A model generated the notes under the pieces. The model was not told where the DNA came from. It saw only the letters and a program-made list of their open reading frames with translations, and made no database searches. DNA of 64,000 nucleotides from Oceanihabitans iliipiscarium (lineage in GTDB: Bacteria; Bacteroidota; Bacteroidia; Flavobacteriales; Flavobacteriaceae). Location: NCBI RefSeq assembly GCF_042686125.1, contig NZ_JBHUOV010000005.1, positions 62,001 through 126,000 on the forward strand. The letters are read 5' to 3'. Of this stretch, positions 26,057 to 34,182 are shown piece after piece (the first letter of the stretch is position 1; each line of letters begins with the position of its first letter). Both the position numbers and the translations under genes were made by a program.

Positions 26057-27268
26057 TTATTTTCTTTCTATCAATGCCATGTAGAATCCATCAAAACCAG
26101 ACTCATGCGACAATATTTTCTTTTCCTTTACAAAGGTAAACTCTTTTCCTGAATCTGATGTTAAAAATTTCTCAACTTGTTGTTGATTTTCAGACGGTAA
26201 GATAGAACATGTAGCATATACTAGCTTTCCACCGGGTTTTACCATTCTAGAATAGGATTTTAAGATTTCACTTTGAGTTTGTTTTATGTTTTCAATAAAC
26301 TCAGGCTGTAATTTCCATTTAGCGTCAGGATTTCTACGTAACACGCCTAAACCAGAACAAGGTGCATCAATTAATACACGATCTGCTTTATCATATAATT
26401 TTTTTATGGGCTTAGTAGAATCAATTACTCGCATTTCAATATTGTGAGCACCAGCGCGTTTTGCTCTGCGTTTTAATTCTTTAAGCTTATTTTCATAGAT
26501 ATCCATTGCAATTAATTGCCCTTTGTTTTCCATTAAAGCAGCAAGGTGTAATGTTTTGCCGCCAGCTCCTGCGCAAGTATCTACAACTTTCATGCCTGAT
26601 TTTACATCAAGAAATTGAGCGACCATTTGCGATGAAGCATCTTGGACTTCGAAAGCGCCTTTTTTGAAAGCTTCTGTGGTAAAGACGTTAGTACGCTCAG
26701 AAAGCTTTAGAGCATCAGGATAGTTTTTTAGAGTTTCAGTATGTATATCTAAATCGAATAACTCTGATTGTAGTTTTTCTTTTGTAGTTTTTAGTGTGTT
26801 AACGCGTAAAATAACATCAGCTTGTTGGTTTAAAGCAGAAATTTCTTTAGTCCATTGCTTATCACCTAGTTCTTTAGCCGCTAATTCATCCATCCAATCC
26901 GGAACAGATTCTTTTATTTTTCTAATTTTTGAAAGTTCATCAAAACGTCCTTTAATTTTACGTTGAGGTGTTGCTTCAAAATATTTCCAATCTGGTAATT
27001 TAACTCCTTTTAAGGTTGCCCAAACCGCAAATAAACGCCAAATATCATCACGCGAAAAGGGTTCTTTTGTGTTGGCTATTTCAGCATATAAACGTTTCCA
27101 TCGTACTATATCATAGGTTGTTTCAGCAACAAAGCCACGATCACGACTTCCCCAACGCTTATCACGTTTAAGTAATTGTTGTACTACTTTATCGGCATAC
27201 ATGCCTTCGTTAAAGATTTGTAATAAACCATCAACTGTTGCAAAACATAAATTTCTATGTAATCTCAT
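26057..27268 (-). CDS. RsmB-type RNA cytosine-C5 methyltransferase
   Basis: A SAM-dependent methyltransferase of the RsmB/NOP2/Sun family that makes 5-methylcytosine in rRNA. An N-terminal NusB-like helical region (about 1-130) precedes the Rossmann domain. The SAM motif is VVDTCAGAGGKT, the DAPCSGLGVLRRNPDAKWK motif carries one catalytic Cys, and YATCSILPSENQ carries the other. The start is placed at the ATG of MRLHRNL; an in-frame TTG 21 nt upstream is less likely. It is divergent from an ECF sigma gene. The exact target base cannot be told from sequence. Confidence 0.9.
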   Translation of the reverse strand: MRLHRNLCFATVDGLLQIFNEGMYADKVVQQLLKRDKRWGSRDRGFVAETTYDIVRWKRLYAEIANTKEPFSRDDIWRLFAVWATLKGVKLPDWKYFEATPQRKIKGRFDELSKIRKIKESVPDWMDELAAKELGDKQWTKEISALNQQADVILRVNTLKTTKEKLQSELFDLDIHTETLKNYPDALKLSERTNVFTTEAFKKGAFEVQDASSQMVAQFLDVKSGMKVVDTCAGAGGKTLHLAALMENKGQLIAMDIYENKLKELKRRAKRAGAHNIEMRVIDSTKPIKKLYDKADRVLIDAPCSGLGVLRRNPDAKWKLQPEFIENIKQTQSEILKSYSRMVKPGGKLVYATCSILPSENQQQVEKFLTSDSGKEFTFVKEKKILSHESGFDGFYMALIERK

Positions 27269-27357
27269 TTCAATTTTATAAGCGTGCAAAGGTATGATTT
27301 TAGAAGTAATTATAATTATTTCTTTATCATAATTAAACCTTTAGTTTTTATTTTGGT

Positions 27358-27381
27358 CTAAATTAAATTGATTTAATTTAG
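27358..27381. repeat. 24-nt inverted repeat upstream of the ECF sigma gene
   Basis: CTAAATTAAAT-TG-ATTTAATTTAG has perfect 11-bp arms around two bases and ends 19 nt before the TTG start codon of the ECF sigma gene. It could be an operator, or a hairpin in the leader RNA. It also lies upstream of the divergent rRNA methyltransferase (90 bp from its ATG). Confidence 0.6.
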
Positions 27382-27400
27382 CTTAACGAGATAGAATTTT

Positions 27401-27979
27401 TTGACAGAAAACGAATTTATAGAACAACTAAAGAGTAAAAATGCTAAAGCTTATACTAAATTGTTGGATGATTTTCAGCAAAAAGTATTTAGTACATGTA
27501 TGTCCTTTATTCCTAATAAGGAAGATGCCGAAGATGTAGCTCAAGATGTTTTTGTTGAAATCTTTAATTCTATAAATAAGTTTAAGGGGCAATCAAAACT
27601 ATCAACTTGGATATATAGAATTACAACTAATAAATGTTTAGAGTTTATTAGAAGAAAGACCACTAAGAAAAGATTTGCCTTCTTACAATCTTTATCTGGT
27701 AATGCTATGCCAATTGATAAATCTGCATATTTTACAGAATTTAATCATCCTGGGATTGTATTAGAGAATAAAGAAAAAAGTGAAACATTATTTCATGCCA
27801 TAAATCAATTACCAGAAGTACAGAAAATAGTTTTTACTTTGCATAAAGTAGATGGTAAGAGTTATCAAGAGATTAGTGATATAACTGAGAAGAGCTTATC
27901 GTCAGTAGAGTCGTTAATGTTTCGAGCAAAGAAAAATTTGCAAAAAGGACTTGAAAGTTATTATAAAAATGAAAATTAG
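27401..27979 (+). CDS. ECF-type RNA polymerase sigma factor
   Basis: A 192-residue sigma-70 family protein with the ECF two-domain plan. Sigma2 is at about 15-90 (EDAEDVAQDVFVEIFNSI, LSTWIYRITTNKCLEFIRR) and sigma4 at about 125-185 (LPEVQKIVFTLHKVDGKSYQEIS, SSVESLMFRAKKNLQKGL). The start is a TTG: the next in-frame ATG would remove helix 1 of sigma2. A TTG and the AT hairpin just upstream suggest low expression. The next gene encodes a one-pass membrane protein likely to be its anti-sigma partner. Confidence 0.92.
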   Translation: MTENEFIEQLKSKNAKAYTKLLDDFQQKVFSTCMSFIPNKEDAEDVAQDVFVEIFNSINKFKGQSKLSTWIYRITTNKCLEFIRRKTTKKRFAFLQSLSGNAMPIDKSAYFTEFNHPGIVLENKEKSETLFHAINQLPEVQKIVFTLHKVDGKSYQEISDITEKSLSSVESLMFRAKKNLQKGLESYYKNEN

Positions 27980-28017
27980 CACAAGTTTTTTAAATTAAAT
28001 GCATCTAAATAAAAACA

Positions 28018-28329
28018 ATGAACACAGATAATAACATACAGAATAAAATAGAAAACACAATTAGTACTATTGATGCTATTGAAACAGTTAATGTGTCTCC
28101 TTTCTTTAAAGAGAAAACAATGCAACGTTTGTTTTTAGAAAAGGAAGAGGAAAAAGTTGCTTGGTCATGGTTCACACCTAAATTGCAATTTGCGACTTTG
28201 GCTTGCATCGTTGTTTTAAATGTGGTTGCCATAATAAATAAACAAGAAACAACTTATGATGAGAACGTAAGTCAGTTTGCAGAGTCTTACGGGTTGTCAA
28301 TAAATACAGAAACCTCTTTATTAAATTAG
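28018..28329 (+). CDS. One-pass membrane protein, probable anti-sigma factor
   Basis: A 103-residue protein with about 58 cytoplasmic residues including SPFFKEKTMQRLF, one membrane helix (about residues 60-77, FATLACIVVLNVVAII) and a short outer part. It follows the ECF sigma gene by 38 bp. No zinc-binding anti-sigma motif is visible. Its size, topology and place suggest that it holds the sigma factor at the membrane; this is inferred from context and not from a recognised domain. Confidence 0.7.
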   Translation: MNTDNNIQNKIENTISTIDAIETVNVSPFFKEKTMQRLFLEKEEEKVAWSWFTPKLQFATLACIVVLNVVAIINKQETTYDENVSQFAESYGLSINTETSLLN

Positions 28330-28331
28330 CC

Positions 28332-28835
28332 ATGAAGAAGAATACAGCTTTATATATTTTACTTGTTTTCTTAGTGATTGTAAATGGTTTTTTCTTATTT
28401 AATCATTTAGGGAAGTCTGGACATATAGATACAAAACATGTTAAAGACACTAAAGGTTCGCCAGTAGAATTTATTGTTAATGAACTTGGGTTTAATGAAG
28501 AAAAGATGGCTAAATTTAAAGATTTAGATGCTGCATTTCATGAAAAAACACGACAAAATTTAGATGAGGCTAGACAGTTAAAAGACGCACTTATGAGTCA
28601 CATAACCAAAGCTTCAATACATCCTTCTGATATAGATTCTATTACAAACCGCATAGGAGAAATAGAAAAAAACAGAGATGTATTGATTTTTCAACATTTG
28701 CGAAATGTTTATGAATTATGCAGCGATTCACAAAAGGAAAAATTCAGTAAAATAGTTAAGGACGCAATGCGTAAAGGTGGTTCAAGACCAGAAGGTCCAC
28801 CAAGAAGAAATGGTCCGCCACCTCCACGACATTAA
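28332..28835 (+). CDS. Spy/CpxP-like periplasmic protein
   Basis: A 167-residue protein with an N-terminal membrane anchor or signal (about 6-25), then a helical domain with the pattern of Spy/CpxP and heavy-metal-resistance proteins: FIVNELGFNEEKMAKFKDL, an LxxR-rich helix and FQHLRNVYELCSDSQKEKF. The tail is low-complexity (RPEGPPRRNGPPPPRH). Such proteins sense misfolded proteins or metals in the periplasm. It starts 2 nt after the probable anti-sigma gene, completing a sigma / anti-sigma / sensor module, and a strong terminator follows. Confidence 0.82.
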   Translation: MKKNTALYILLVFLVIVNGFFLFNHLGKSGHIDTKHVKDTKGSPVEFIVNELGFNEEKMAKFKDLDAAFHEKTRQNLDEARQLKDALMSHITKASIHPSDIDSITNRIGEIEKNRDVLIFQHLRNVYELCSDSQKEKFSKIVKDAMRKGGSRPEGPPRRNGPPPPRH

Positions 28836-28842
28836 AAAAAAT

Positions 28843-28876
28843 AAAAAAGACCTGAAGAAATTCAGGTCTTTTTTTT
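28843..28876 (+). terminator. Terminator after the first ECF module
   Basis: Stem AAGACCTGAA/TTCAGGTCTT with loop GAAA, followed by eight T. It separates the sigma module from the EF-hand gene. Confidence 0.9.
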
Positions 28877-28956
28877 GTGATTTATTTAACAAAAATGACC
28901 ACAAGCAAAGCCCTTAAAAATCATCTAAAGACATATAATAAATAAAACTTATAGTT

Positions 28957-29469
28957 ATGAAGAATACTAAATTAAACTTTACCATTTTCATTTTATTTCT
29001 CAGTTTAGGCGTTTTTGCACAAGGCCCTCCAGGAGGACAAGGCGGTCGCGGACAAGGTCGCGGACAACAAAAAGGAGGAAAACCTAATGCTTCCGAAATA
29101 TTATCAAAGTTAGATACGAATCATGATGATGTTATTGATAAAGAAGAAGCCTCAAAAGAGCGTAGAGGTAAAATCTCTGATGATTTTGATGAGATTGATA
29201 CTAATTCTGATGCGTTTATTGATTTAGAAGAGTTAGAAGCTTCACTAAATAATAGAAAAAAGCCTAAAAAAGTGTCGCCAGAAAAATTAATAAAAGATAT
29301 CGACGATAATAATGATGGGACTTTAAACGAGCTTGAAGTTGCAGCAAAAGAAGCTAAGGAGTTATCAAAACACTTTAATCAGATTGATGCAAATAATGAC
29401 AATGAACTTGATCTGGATGAATTAAAAAGTTTCTTTTCAAACAATAAAACAGAAAAGCCTAAGCGATGA
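28957..29469 (+). CDS. Exported EF-hand calcium-binding protein
   Basis: A 170-residue protein with a signal peptide (about 1-22) and a Gly/Arg/Gln-rich stretch (23-42), then four EF-hand loops at about 53-64 (DTNHDDVIDKEE), 81-92 (DTNSDAFIDLEE), 116-127 (DDNNDGTLNELE) and 144-155 (DANNDNELDLDE). The loops keep the acidic ligands at positions 1, 3, 5 and 12 in most cases. It should bind calcium in the periplasm or outside. It opens a plus-strand run of exported proteins. No enzymatic domain is visible. Confidence 0.9.
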   Translation: MKNTKLNFTIFILFLSLGVFAQGPPGGQGGRGQGRGQQKGGKPNASEILSKLDTNHDDVIDKEEASKERRGKISDDFDEIDTNSDAFIDLEELEASLNNRKKPKKVSPEKLIKDIDDNNDGTLNELEVAAKEAKELSKHFNQIDANNDNELDLDELKSFFSNNKTEKPKR

Positions 29470-29553
29470 GTATAATTTTATTTTAACAACTGCGCAAGTT
29501 TTTTAAGAGTATAGCATCTAAACATTTAAAGCTAACAAATAATTACTATAAGA

Positions 29554-30498
29554 ATGAAAAATGTATTAAAACTCACTTTATTAATTTGTCTGTCAACAGT
29601 TTTATTTTTAACCTGTTCTGGCGATGATAATGGCAATTCGGAATGTACAGAATCAACTTGGTATCAAGATGCCGATGGAGATGGTTTAGGAAATCCAGCA
29701 GTTTCTCAAGAAGCTTGTGAGCAACCAGAAGGCTATGTGGCAAATAATACTGATACAGACGACAGTTCAGGAGGAGATGGTCTTCATGCGGCTTTTGCAG
29801 AATTTGATGAAGATAATACAGACATTATGTTAAGTGGTACAAACGTCATTATAGAAACTAATGGTTTGCCAAACCATACTTCACCTTATTGGTCTAACAC
29901 TACTGAAAGATGTGCTACACCACCTATGGGCGGAACAATATGTACAAATAGCGATACTACTGTAAATCATCCTTTATTTGTTGAACCAACAGTAACGACA
30001 CATGAAATGATGGCTCCAGGGAATATAGACGATTTTAATGGTGCATTCTCTTTGACTGTTTCTGCTAATCCACAATTAGCAGCAAGTTCTACAGCTACAG
30101 GATTAGGTCCAATTGGAATTTCTATTTCTGGTTCTGTGATTTATAATGACGAAGAAGGTCCAGGTGTTCCTTTAGACAGCGCTGTTGGATCTTTAGATTA
30201 TACAGCAGCACATACTGGTCCGCAAAGTTATCATTACCATTTAGAGCCAAAGGCATGGTCTGATGATGATACTGAATTAATTGGAATAATATCTGATGGG
30301 TTCTTTATCTACGGAAGAAAATGTGCTTCTACAGGAACGTATCCAACAGATTTAGATGCATCTGGTGGACATACAAGTACAACACAGCACGCAGATGAAG
30401 CTGAATACCATTATCACATTCAGAATGAATTGTATTTAGGTCAATTTTATATTTTATTTCCAGGTGATTATCAAGGCACGCCAAATAACATACAGTAA
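29554..30498 (+). CDS. YHYH-domain lipoprotein with MopE-like metal motif
   Basis: A 314-residue lipoprotein: signal peptide with the lipobox cysteine at C21 (LFLTCSGDD). Residues about 36-70 (WYQDADGDGLGNPAVS, CEQPEGYVANNTD) match the short putative metal-binding motif known from the copper protein MopE. The main domain (about 75-310) carries the name-giving YHYH at 226-229 and a second YHYH at 285-288, with a Cys pair at 120 and 130. The YHYH domain has no established function. The gene overlaps the next one by 35 nt. Metal binding is inferred from the His clusters and the acidic loop. Confidence 0.85.
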   Translation: MKNVLKLTLLICLSTVLFLTCSGDDNGNSECTESTWYQDADGDGLGNPAVSQEACEQPEGYVANNTDTDDSSGGDGLHAAFAEFDEDNTDIMLSGTNVIIETNGLPNHTSPYWSNTTERCATPPMGGTICTNSDTTVNHPLFVEPTVTTHEMMAPGNIDDFNGAFSLTVSANPQLAASSTATGLGPIGISISGSVIYNDEEGPGVPLDSAVGSLDYTAAHTGPQSYHYHLEPKAWSDDDTELIGIISDGFFIYGRKCASTGTYPTDLDASGGHTSTTQHADEAEYHYHIQNELYLGQFYILFPGDYQGTPNNIQ

Positions 30499-31102
30499 GC
30501 TTTTAATAGTCTTTAGCTTGATTTTGCTATGCTCGTGTCATACTAAAGAGCATAGTAAACTGGCTTTAGTAAATATTGAGAAAGTCATCGATTCAAAAAC
30601 AATGACGGTTCTTAAATCGGATTTAGTTTTAAAATCTAAGATTGGGCTTGTGTTTTTTAAAGACAAGCCTTTTACGGGAACCTCTGTACAATATTACGAC
30701 CATCAAACTTTGGCTGAAAGCATTCAGTATAGTAATGGTAAACGACAAGGCGCATTTAAAAAATGGTTTTCTAATGGCGATTTAAGTTATGAATCTTTTT
30801 ATGTAGATGGAAAGCAACACGGCACAACTAAAACCTGGTGGAAAAACGGCAATTTACGTTCAGAATCAAATTACTTATATGGTGTTGCACATGGTAATCA
30901 AAAACAATGGTATATCTCTGGTGAGAAATTTAAAGAACTTACTATTGTTAATGGTAAAGAAGAGGGCATACAAAGAGCATGGCGTAAGAATGGAAAAATA
31001 TACAATAATTACGAAGCTAAAAATGGAAGAATTTTTGGATTAAAACGAGCAAATTTATGTTATGAATTGGAAGATGAACAAGTACAGACCGCTAAGCTTT
31101 AG
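30464..31102 (+). CDS. MORN/YwqK-repeat lipoprotein
   Basis: A 212-residue protein with a lipoprotein signal (LILLCSCHTKEH, about residues 19-30) and then antitoxin YwqK/MORN-type repeats: KWFSNGDLSYESFYVDGKQHG, TKTWWKNGNLRSESNY, KQWYISGEKFKE and RAWRKNGKIYNNYEAKNG (adjacent parts). These repeats form beta-sheet hairpins and are common in Bacteroidota envelope proteins. The start is a GTG inside the end of the YHYH gene, in a different frame; no ATG fits before the signal peptide. The end overlaps the Sco gene. Translational coupling is likely. Confidence 0.75.
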   Translation: MIIKARQITYSKLLIVFSLILLCSCHTKEHSKLALVNIEKVIDSKTMTVLKSDLVLKSKIGLVFFKDKPFTGTSVQYYDHQTLAESIQYSNGKRQGAFKKWFSNGDLSYESFYVDGKQHGTTKTWWKNGNLRSESNYLYGVAHGNQKQWYISGEKFKELTIVNGKEEGIQRAWRKNGKIYNNYEAKNGRIFGLKRANLCYELEDEQVQTAKL

Positions 31103-31751
31103 CCTAATCTTAATTGTTGCTTTTGTCTTGTCATCATGTAAAGACAAAACAAATGAAAAAGAGAGTAGAGTTGCAACGTTGCCGTTTTATGCTGAAGCTA
31201 ATTTTACACCACATTGGCTAGATGAAACTAGTGATGAGGCCAAAACCTTTCATAAAATCCCTGCGTTTTCTTTGTTCAACCAAGAAGGGCAAACGATAAC
31301 CGAAGATACATTTAAGGATAAAATTTATGTAGCCGATTTCTTCTTTACAAGCTGCCCAGGTATATGTCCGAAAATGACCAAAAACATGGCAGTAATTCAA
31401 GATGCCTTTAAAGATAATGACGATGTTTTATTATTGTCACATTCGGTAACACCTGATAAAGATTCCGTTTCAGTGCTTAAACATTATGCCGAAACCAAAG
31501 GGGTTATAAGTGGAAAATGGCACTTGGTGACTGGTCATAGAAAAGACATCTACGACTTAGGGCGACATGCATATTTTGTAGAAGAAGACTTAGGCGAAGT
31601 TAAAACAGAGGATGATTTTTTACATACTGAAAACTTTGTCCTTATTGATAAGAACAGGCATATACGTGGTATTTACAATGGTTTAAATACAACCGCAGTA
31701 CAGCAACTTATAGCAGATATAAAAACTTTAAAACAAGAACCAATAAATTAA
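31074..31751 (+). CDS. Sco1/SenC family copper chaperone, lipoprotein
   Basis: A thioredoxin-fold protein that delivers copper or handles thiols for cytochrome oxidase assembly. Start at the ATG of MNKYRPLSF (an ATG 12 nt earlier is possible). The lipobox cysteine is C22 (FVLSSCKDK). The copper site is C94-P-G-I-C98 and H184 (DFLHTENFVLID). At 225 residues the length is normal. It overlaps the MORN gene by 29 nt and is followed 5 nt later by the CotH gene. In this set it points to copper as one of the metals handled. Confidence 0.92.
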   Translation: MNKYRPLSFSLILIVAFVLSSCKDKTNEKESRVATLPFYAEANFTPHWLDETSDEAKTFHKIPAFSLFNQEGQTITEDTFKDKIYVADFFFTSCPGICPKMTKNMAVIQDAFKDNDDVLLLSHSVTPDKDSVSVLKHYAETKGVISGKWHLVTGHRKDIYDLGRHAYFVEEDLGEVKTEDDFLHTENFVLIDKNRHIRGIYNGLNTTAVQQLIADIKTLKQEPIN

Positions 31752-31756
31752 TTTTA

Positions 31757-34072
31757 ATGATGAAAAAAACTATTATGTATTTTCTTCTCCTTTTAGGAGC
31801 AACACAAACTTTTTCTCAAGAGTTATATGATATCAATACCATTCAAACTATAGAGATTGTTTTTGCAGAAAGTAATTGGGATGCTCTTTTAGATGCAGAA
31901 AAAGCAGGTGATAATAATTATACAGAAGCTGTTTCTGTAACTATAAACGGAACAACGTTTAATAGTGTTGGCGTTAAGTATAAAGGGAATAGTTCGTATA
32001 ATCCTAGTCAAGTTAAAAATCCATTTCATATAGAGTTAGATACTTATGAAGACCATAACTATCAAGGATATACTGATATTAAGTTGAGTAATGTCATTTT
32101 TGATCCTTCATTTGTTAGAGAAGCTGTTTCATATACTATTTTGCGTAACTATATGCATGCACCTCAAGCAAACTATGCTAATGTTTATGTAAACGGAACA
32201 TTAATAGGCTTATATACCAATGTAGAATCTATCTCTAAAAAGTTTGTAAACAACCATTTTGGTTCTAATGACAATGCCTTTTTTAGTTGTAGTCCTCCTG
32301 ATGGAGCTGGTCCTGGTTCTAGCGATTACCCTAACCTTACTTATTTAGGGACAAGTAGTTCAAGCTATGAAGATGCTTATGAAATAAAATCTGATGATGA
32401 TACAGACCCTACCATTGCTGTCGAACATTGGGATGATTTAATAGAATTGACAGATATTTTAAATAATGATATTACTAATATTGAAACAGTATTAGATGTA
32501 GATAGAGCAATTTGGATGCTTGCTTTTGATAATGTCATGGTGAATCTAGATAGTTATATAGGTCAGTTCAAACAAAATTATTATTTATATAAAGATGATT
32601 CTGATCGATTTAATTCAATTGTTTGGGATTTAAATATGTCTTTTGGAACATTTAGTCAAACTGGAGAAGGAGGTGGTCCTGGTCCAGGTGGTGGTGGACT
32701 AAATACAACTACACAAAAAGCAGAAATGGACCATTTGTTACATGATACAAGTAATGATTTTCCATTAGTATCTGAATTATTAGCGATTCCTCGTTATAAA
32801 AAAATGTATTTAGCGCATTTTAAAACCATCCTTACCGAGCAAATTACCAATTCAAATTATTTAACATTAGCTAACGACTATCAGAATATTATCGATACTG
32901 CAGTACAAAATGACGCCAATAAGTTTTACACATATACTCAGTTTCTAGGTAGTATAGATACAGATTATAGTTTGGGAATGAATACAGCTTCAGGGTTGTC
33001 TAATTTGATGAATGCTCGTGGAACTTATTTATCTGGATTATCAGATTTTACAAATACGCAGCCAACAATAACAGATGTTTTGCCGTCTAATACATCACCT
33101 CTTATTGGAGATGTTATAACGTTTACGACTAACGTTATAGATACGAATACAGATGCTGTGTTTTTAGGCTATAGAACAGATCAGAATTCACCATTTACAA
33201 AAATATTAATGTATGATGATGGTGCTCATAATGATGGTGCAGCAGGTGATCACGTCTATGGTGTAGATTTATTAATTACTGATGTATATACCCAATATTA
33301 TGTTTATGCTGAGAATGATGCTATAGGTGCATTTTCTCCTGTGAGAGCAGAGCATGAGTTCTATTCAATTGATGCTACTTATTTAACCATTACTCCTGGA
33401 GATTTAGTAATCAATGAAATTATGGCTTCCAATGAAACGACTGTTGCTGATCAAGATGGAGAATATGATGATTGGTTAGAACTTTATAATAATAGCTCAG
33501 AAGTGTTAAGTTTAGATAATTTATACTTATCAGATGACCCAACAGATTTGTTAGCTTGGCAGTTTCCAAACGGATTAACTATAGAGCCAAATAGTTATTT
33601 AATTGTTTGGTGTGATAAAGATGAAGATCAAGAAGGCTTACATGCAGATCTTAAGTTTTCAGCAGGTGGAGAAAGTGCGATTTTATCTTATGCAGATGGT
33701 ACTGTTATTGAAGACATTACCTTTGGTGAGCAGACTGATGATATGGGTTATGCAAGAGTGCCTAATGGAACAGGTAGTTTTGTAATTCAAACACCAACTT
33801 TTAATGCCAATAATGAATCACTTTCAATAGATGAGTTTACTTTTGAAGACAATTTAAATGTATACCCTAATCCAACGAGTGATAAGTTAACCATCAAAAG
33901 CTCAAATAGTATAATCGAAAATATTACTGTTTATAATGTTCAAGGTCAGCTATTATTGAATCATAATTATCAAGGGGCAAATCAAATTGAATTAGACTTT
34001 ACGCCTTTTACTAAAGGGGTGTATTTAGTTAATGTAAATCAGACCAAGACCTTAAAGATTGTAAGAAACTAG
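31757..34072 (+). CDS. Secreted CotH kinase family protein with lamin-tail and T9SS domains
   Basis: A 771-residue exported protein. After the signal peptide (about 1-20) comes a CotH protein kinase-like domain (about 25-450): GVKYKGNSS at 72-80, NYYLYKD at 274-280 and IVWDLNMSFG at 288-297, which hold the likely nucleotide and metal-binding residues. A Gly/Pro-rich loop lies at 304-314. Then come a possible Ig-like region (about 440-530), a lamin-tail domain (about 540-690; INEIMASN, DWLELYNN) and a T9SS type A sorting domain (about 695-771). CotH kinases phosphorylate secreted or spore-coat proteins; the substrate here is unknown. It is the last gene of the operon before a terminator. Confidence 0.9.
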   Translation: MMKKTIMYFLLLLGATQTFSQELYDINTIQTIEIVFAESNWDALLDAEKAGDNNYTEAVSVTINGTTFNSVGVKYKGNSSYNPSQVKNPFHIELDTYEDHNYQGYTDIKLSNVIFDPSFVREAVSYTILRNYMHAPQANYANVYVNGTLIGLYTNVESISKKFVNNHFGSNDNAFFSCSPPDGAGPGSSDYPNLTYLGTSSSSYEDAYEIKSDDDTDPTIAVEHWDDLIELTDILNNDITNIETVLDVDRAIWMLAFDNVMVNLDSYIGQFKQNYYLYKDDSDRFNSIVWDLNMSFGTFSQTGEGGGPGPGGGGLNTTTQKAEMDHLLHDTSNDFPLVSELLAIPRYKKMYLAHFKTILTEQITNSNYLTLANDYQNIIDTAVQNDANKFYTYTQFLGSIDTDYSLGMNTASGLSNLMNARGTYLSGLSDFTNTQPTITDVLPSNTSPLIGDVITFTTNVIDTNTDAVFLGYRTDQNSPFTKILMYDDGAHNDGAAGDHVYGVDLLITDVYTQYYVYAENDAIGAFSPVRAEHEFYSIDATYLTITPGDLVINEIMASNETTVADQDGEYDDWLELYNNSSEVLSLDNLYLSDDPTDLLAWQFPNGLTIEPNSYLIVWCDKDEDQEGLHADLKFSAGGESAILSYADGTVIEDITFGEQTDDMGYARVPNGTGSFVIQTPTFNANNESLSIDEFTFEDNLNVYPNPTSDKLTIKSSNSIIENITVYNVQGQLLLNHNYQGANQIELDFTPFTKGVYLVNVNQTKTLKIVRN

Positions 34073-34130
34073 ATTACTATTTTATAGTATTCCTTCAGAA
34101 AGAAGAGTTTTTTGATTGATAGCAGGAGAG

Positions 34131-34165
34131 GCTTTATGATTATGTCATAAAGCTTTTCTATTTTT
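34131..34165 (+). terminator. Terminator after the CotH gene
   Basis: Stem GCTTTATGA/TCATAAAGC with a five-base loop, then TTTTCTATTTTT. It lies 58 bp after the CotH stop and 18 bp before the next gene. Confidence 0.75.
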
Positions 34166-34182
34166 ATAGAAAATCTAAAATC

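Noticed and set aside
29480..29510. Terminator between the EF-hand and YHYH genes
   Set aside because: The stem AACT/AGTT is too short to be convincing, although T follows.
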